A DNA stretch of 23,503 nucleotides. It comes from an uncultured Collinsella sp. (GTDB lineage: Bacteria > Actinomycetota > Coriobacteriia > Coriobacteriales > Coriobacteriaceae). The notes below the pieces were generated by a model. The model worked only from the letters and a program-made list of their open reading frames with translations. It was not told where the DNA came from and did no database searches. The stretch lies in assembly GCA_900554595.1 (NCBI GenBank), contig USHZ01000010.1:1-23503 (forward strand). The letters are read 5' to 3'. Position numbers and translations under genes: made by a program. Positions 22,825 through 23,503 of the stretch are shown here, one piece after another. Numbering within the stretch: position 1 is the stretch's first letter; every line of letters starts with the position of its first letter.

Positions 22825-23503
22825 ATGGCTAAGCAGCTCGACTACGATCTCATCAAGAAGACCGCCCAGGACTACGGCAAGGACATGACCGCGTTCCTGC
22901 GTGCCATGATCTCCCACCCGTCCGAGTCCTGCGAGGAGGGCGAGGTCGTCGCCTGCATCAAGGCCGAGATGGAGAAGCTCGGCTTCGACGAGGTCAAGGT
23001 TGACGGCCTTGGCAACGTCATGGGCTTCATGGGCGAGGGCGACAAGATCATCGCCATCGACTCCCACATCGACACCGTGGGCATCGGCAATCGCGACAAC
23101 TGGGACTTCGACCCCTATGAGGGCTTCGAGGACGACCAGCTCATTGGTGGCCGCGGCGGCTCCGACCAGGAGGGCGGCATGGCCAGCGCCACCTACGCCG
23201 CCAAGATGATGAAGGACCTCGACCTCATCCCCGAGGGCTACAAGGTCATGGTCGTCGGCACGGTCCAGGAGGAGGACTGCGACGGCATGTGCTGGCAGTA
23301 CATCTACAACGTCGACGGCATCAAGCCCGAGTTCGTCATCTCCACCGAGCCCACCGACGGCGGCATCTACCGTGGCCACCGTGGCCGCATGGAGATTCGC
23401 GTCGACGTCCACGGCACCTCCTGCCACGGCTCCGCTCCCGAGCGCGGCGACAACGCCATCTACAAGATGGCCGACATCATCGCCGACGTCCGCGCCCTCA
23501 ACA
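22825..23503 (+). CDS. ygeY: YgeY-like M20-family peptidase/deacylase (partial at window end)
   Basis: The 226 visible residues open with ATG 22825 after GAAAGG and stay open to the end. They match M20 metallopeptidases: 'IDSHIDTVG' with metal-binding His81 and Asp83, the bridging Asp in 'GRGGSDQEGGMA' (about residue 114), and the catalytic Glu in 'VQEEDCDG' (about 148). A dimerisation (lid) domain begins near residue 185 with 'GRMEIRVDVHGTSCHGSAPE'. YgeY is a member of the ygeXY pair and of the selenium metabolism hydrolase family; the substrate is unsettled. The C-terminal metal His lies beyond the window. Confidence 0.93.
   Translation, partial: MAKQLDYDLIKKTAQDYGKDMTAFLRAMISHPSESCEEGEVVACIKAEMEKLGFDEVKVDGLGNVMGFMGEGDKIIAIDSHIDTVGIGNRDNWDFDPYEGFEDDQLIGGRGGSDQEGGMASATYAAKMMKDLDLIPEGYKVMVVGTVQEEDCDGMCWQYIYNVDGIKPEFVISTEPTDGGIYRGHRGRMEIRVDVHGTSCHGSAPERGDNAIYKMADIIADVRALN

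Overview
This window looks like a high-GC anaerobic gut actinobacterium of the Coriobacteriia, most likely Collinsella or a close relative. That is inferred from codon use, small palindromic repeats and gene content; I could not run a search. It is built around a selenium-dependent molybdenum hydroxylase (purine) gene set and a diaminopropionate gene set, with a small accessory block between them.

Layout. 1-191 is the 3' end of a DeoR-type regulator. 192-615 has no gene but is dense in palindromic repeats. 616-3783 (minus) is a two-gene unit of a U32-family protein (RlhA-like) and an RluA-family pseudouridine synthase. 4161-4538 is ridA. 4653-5309 (minus) is a YheO-type PAS/HTH regulator, divergent from a plus-strand unit that runs from 5662 to 15038: NCS2 purine permease, ssnA, ygfK, a four-cluster ferredoxin, and a fused 2Fe-2S/molybdopterin xanthine dehydrogenase, closed by a terminator at 15107-15138. 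21543 to the window end holds dpaL and the start of ygeY, with a second YheO-type regulator divergent to them (20612-21265).

Between the two metabolic units (about 15140-20500) lies accessory DNA: a truncated DUF4143 gene preceded by a 23-nt direct-repeat array; a previously hidden locus resembling a type I toxin-antitoxin (41-residue membrane peptide on the minus strand, predicted antisense RNA on the plus strand, LexA-like box upstream); a DEDDh exonuclease; an unknown 140-residue protein; an intact AAA ATPase-DUF4143 gene preceded by four repeats at an exact 33-nt period; and a Pro/Ala-rich membrane-anchored protein.

How the genes work together (inference): the permease imports xanthine or related purines. 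The molybdenum hydroxylase oxidises them and passes electrons through the ferredoxin to YgfK, because no separate FAD subunit is present here. SsnA acts on a purine-related ring. DpaL splits diaminopropionate through 2-aminoacrylate, which is the substrate RidA clears. The most novel signals are the antisense-paired small toxin locus with a possible SOS operator, the two period-locked repeat arrays in front of DUF4143 genes, twin 15-bp operators in front of dpaL, and a Fur-box-like sequence on the promoter of the iron-rich purine operon.
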